Below are positions 6,648 to 6,791 of a stretch of DNA of 6,791 nt, piece by piece (position 1 is the stretch's first letter; every line of letters starts with the position of its first letter). A program made the position numbers and the translations under genes. The stretch is from Candidatus Solincola jinzensis. GTDB lineage: Bacteria; Actinomycetota; Geothermincolia; Geothermincolales; RBG-13-55-18. Below the pieces are notes generated by a model. It was not told the origin of the DNA. It did not search any database and was given only the letters and a program-made list of their open reading frames with translations. Location of the stretch: NCBI GenBank assembly GCA_015711875.1, contig JACVJG010000162.1:1-6791 (forward strand), in the 5' to 3' direction.

Positions 6648-6676
6648 AGCATATGGCCCCGCTCGTTAACAGGCAA
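6648..6676 (-). promoter_or_regulatory. Candidate promoter of the moxR-DUF58-transglutaminase operon
   Basis: On the - strand TTGCCT (6676-6671) and TATGCT (6653-6648) are separated by exactly 17 bases, each matching the housekeeping consensus at four of six positions. Transcription would start near 6641, giving a leader of about 40 bases before the GTG at 6601. The segment 6631-6655 is conspicuously AT-rich (TATATA, CATATG) for this genome, which fits a promoter or initiation region. Hexamer matches are only moderate. Confidence 0.4.
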
Positions 6677-6791
6677 CGACGCCCGTCATGCCGCGAGGGA
6701 GGCTGGGCCGCTTCTAAATGCGGTAAAATGCAGGGTGCCGGCAATGGCGATCGAAAGGGCGGGAAGATTGGAAGAAGGTTTTCTAAAGCGC
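6677..6791. other. Right-edge intergenic segment, possibly the start of a divergent gene
   Basis: No complete gene fits. On the + strand an ATG at 6744 opens a frame to the window edge, beginning MAIERAGRLEEGFLKR; a second open frame starts with the ATG at 6728. TAAAAT at 6724-6729 resembles a -10 element but lacks a convincing -35, and only a weak AGGG precedes the 6744 ATG. A divergent gene may start here, but 16 codons cannot be judged. Confidence 0.2.

Overview
The window is GC-rich bacterial chromosome with strong AGGAGG-type ribosome binding sites and frequent GTG/TTG starts. It carries four protein genes and one tRNA. The gene content (a YhaM-type exoribonuclease, a CCA-encoding tRNA, and a MoxR / DUF58 / TgpA-like transglutaminase cluster) fits a GC-rich Gram-positive or deep-branching actinobacterial or Bacillota-like lineage. 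This is inferred from protein style only; the window holds no marker that fixes the taxonomy. I see no phage, IS element, CRISPR array or toxin-antitoxin genes.

Left part, + strand. Positions 1-377 hold no gene I can support, though two frames are open from the left edge and one may be the tail of an upstream gene. A complete tRNA-Ile(GAU) lies at 378-454, with its own promoter (perfect TATAAT) and a Rho-independent terminator directly behind it. About 600 bases without a convincing gene follow (497-1098). This stretch is rich in short perfect stem-loops, some of them nested, and is the least explained part of the window. At 1099 a TTG start behind a perfect AGGAGG opens a yhaM-like gene (OB fold plus HD domain, 3'-5' exoribonuclease), which ends at 2094.

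Right part, - strand. An operon is transcribed from about 6640 down to 2091: MoxR-family AAA+ ATPase (5648-6601), DUF58 membrane-anchored protein (4286-5638), and a large multi-pass transglutaminase-like protein (2091-4340). The first two genes are 9 bases apart, with the second gene's ribosome binding site running into the first gene's stop codon. The second and third overlap by 55 bases. This gene order is a widespread bacterial module. The MoxR ATPase is thought to act as a chaperone or remodeller, DUF58 as its partner with a von Willebrand A-like fold, and the TgpA-like protein as an envelope enzyme with an extracytoplasmic Cys-His-Asp/Glu centre. The physiological substrate is unknown.

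The operon and yhaM converge and overlap tail to tail: both stop codons lie within one CTAG palindrome (2091-2094), leaving no room for an intergenic terminator. At the right edge (6602-6791) is the operon's upstream region with an AT-rich promoter-like segment, and possibly the start of a divergent gene that runs off the window.
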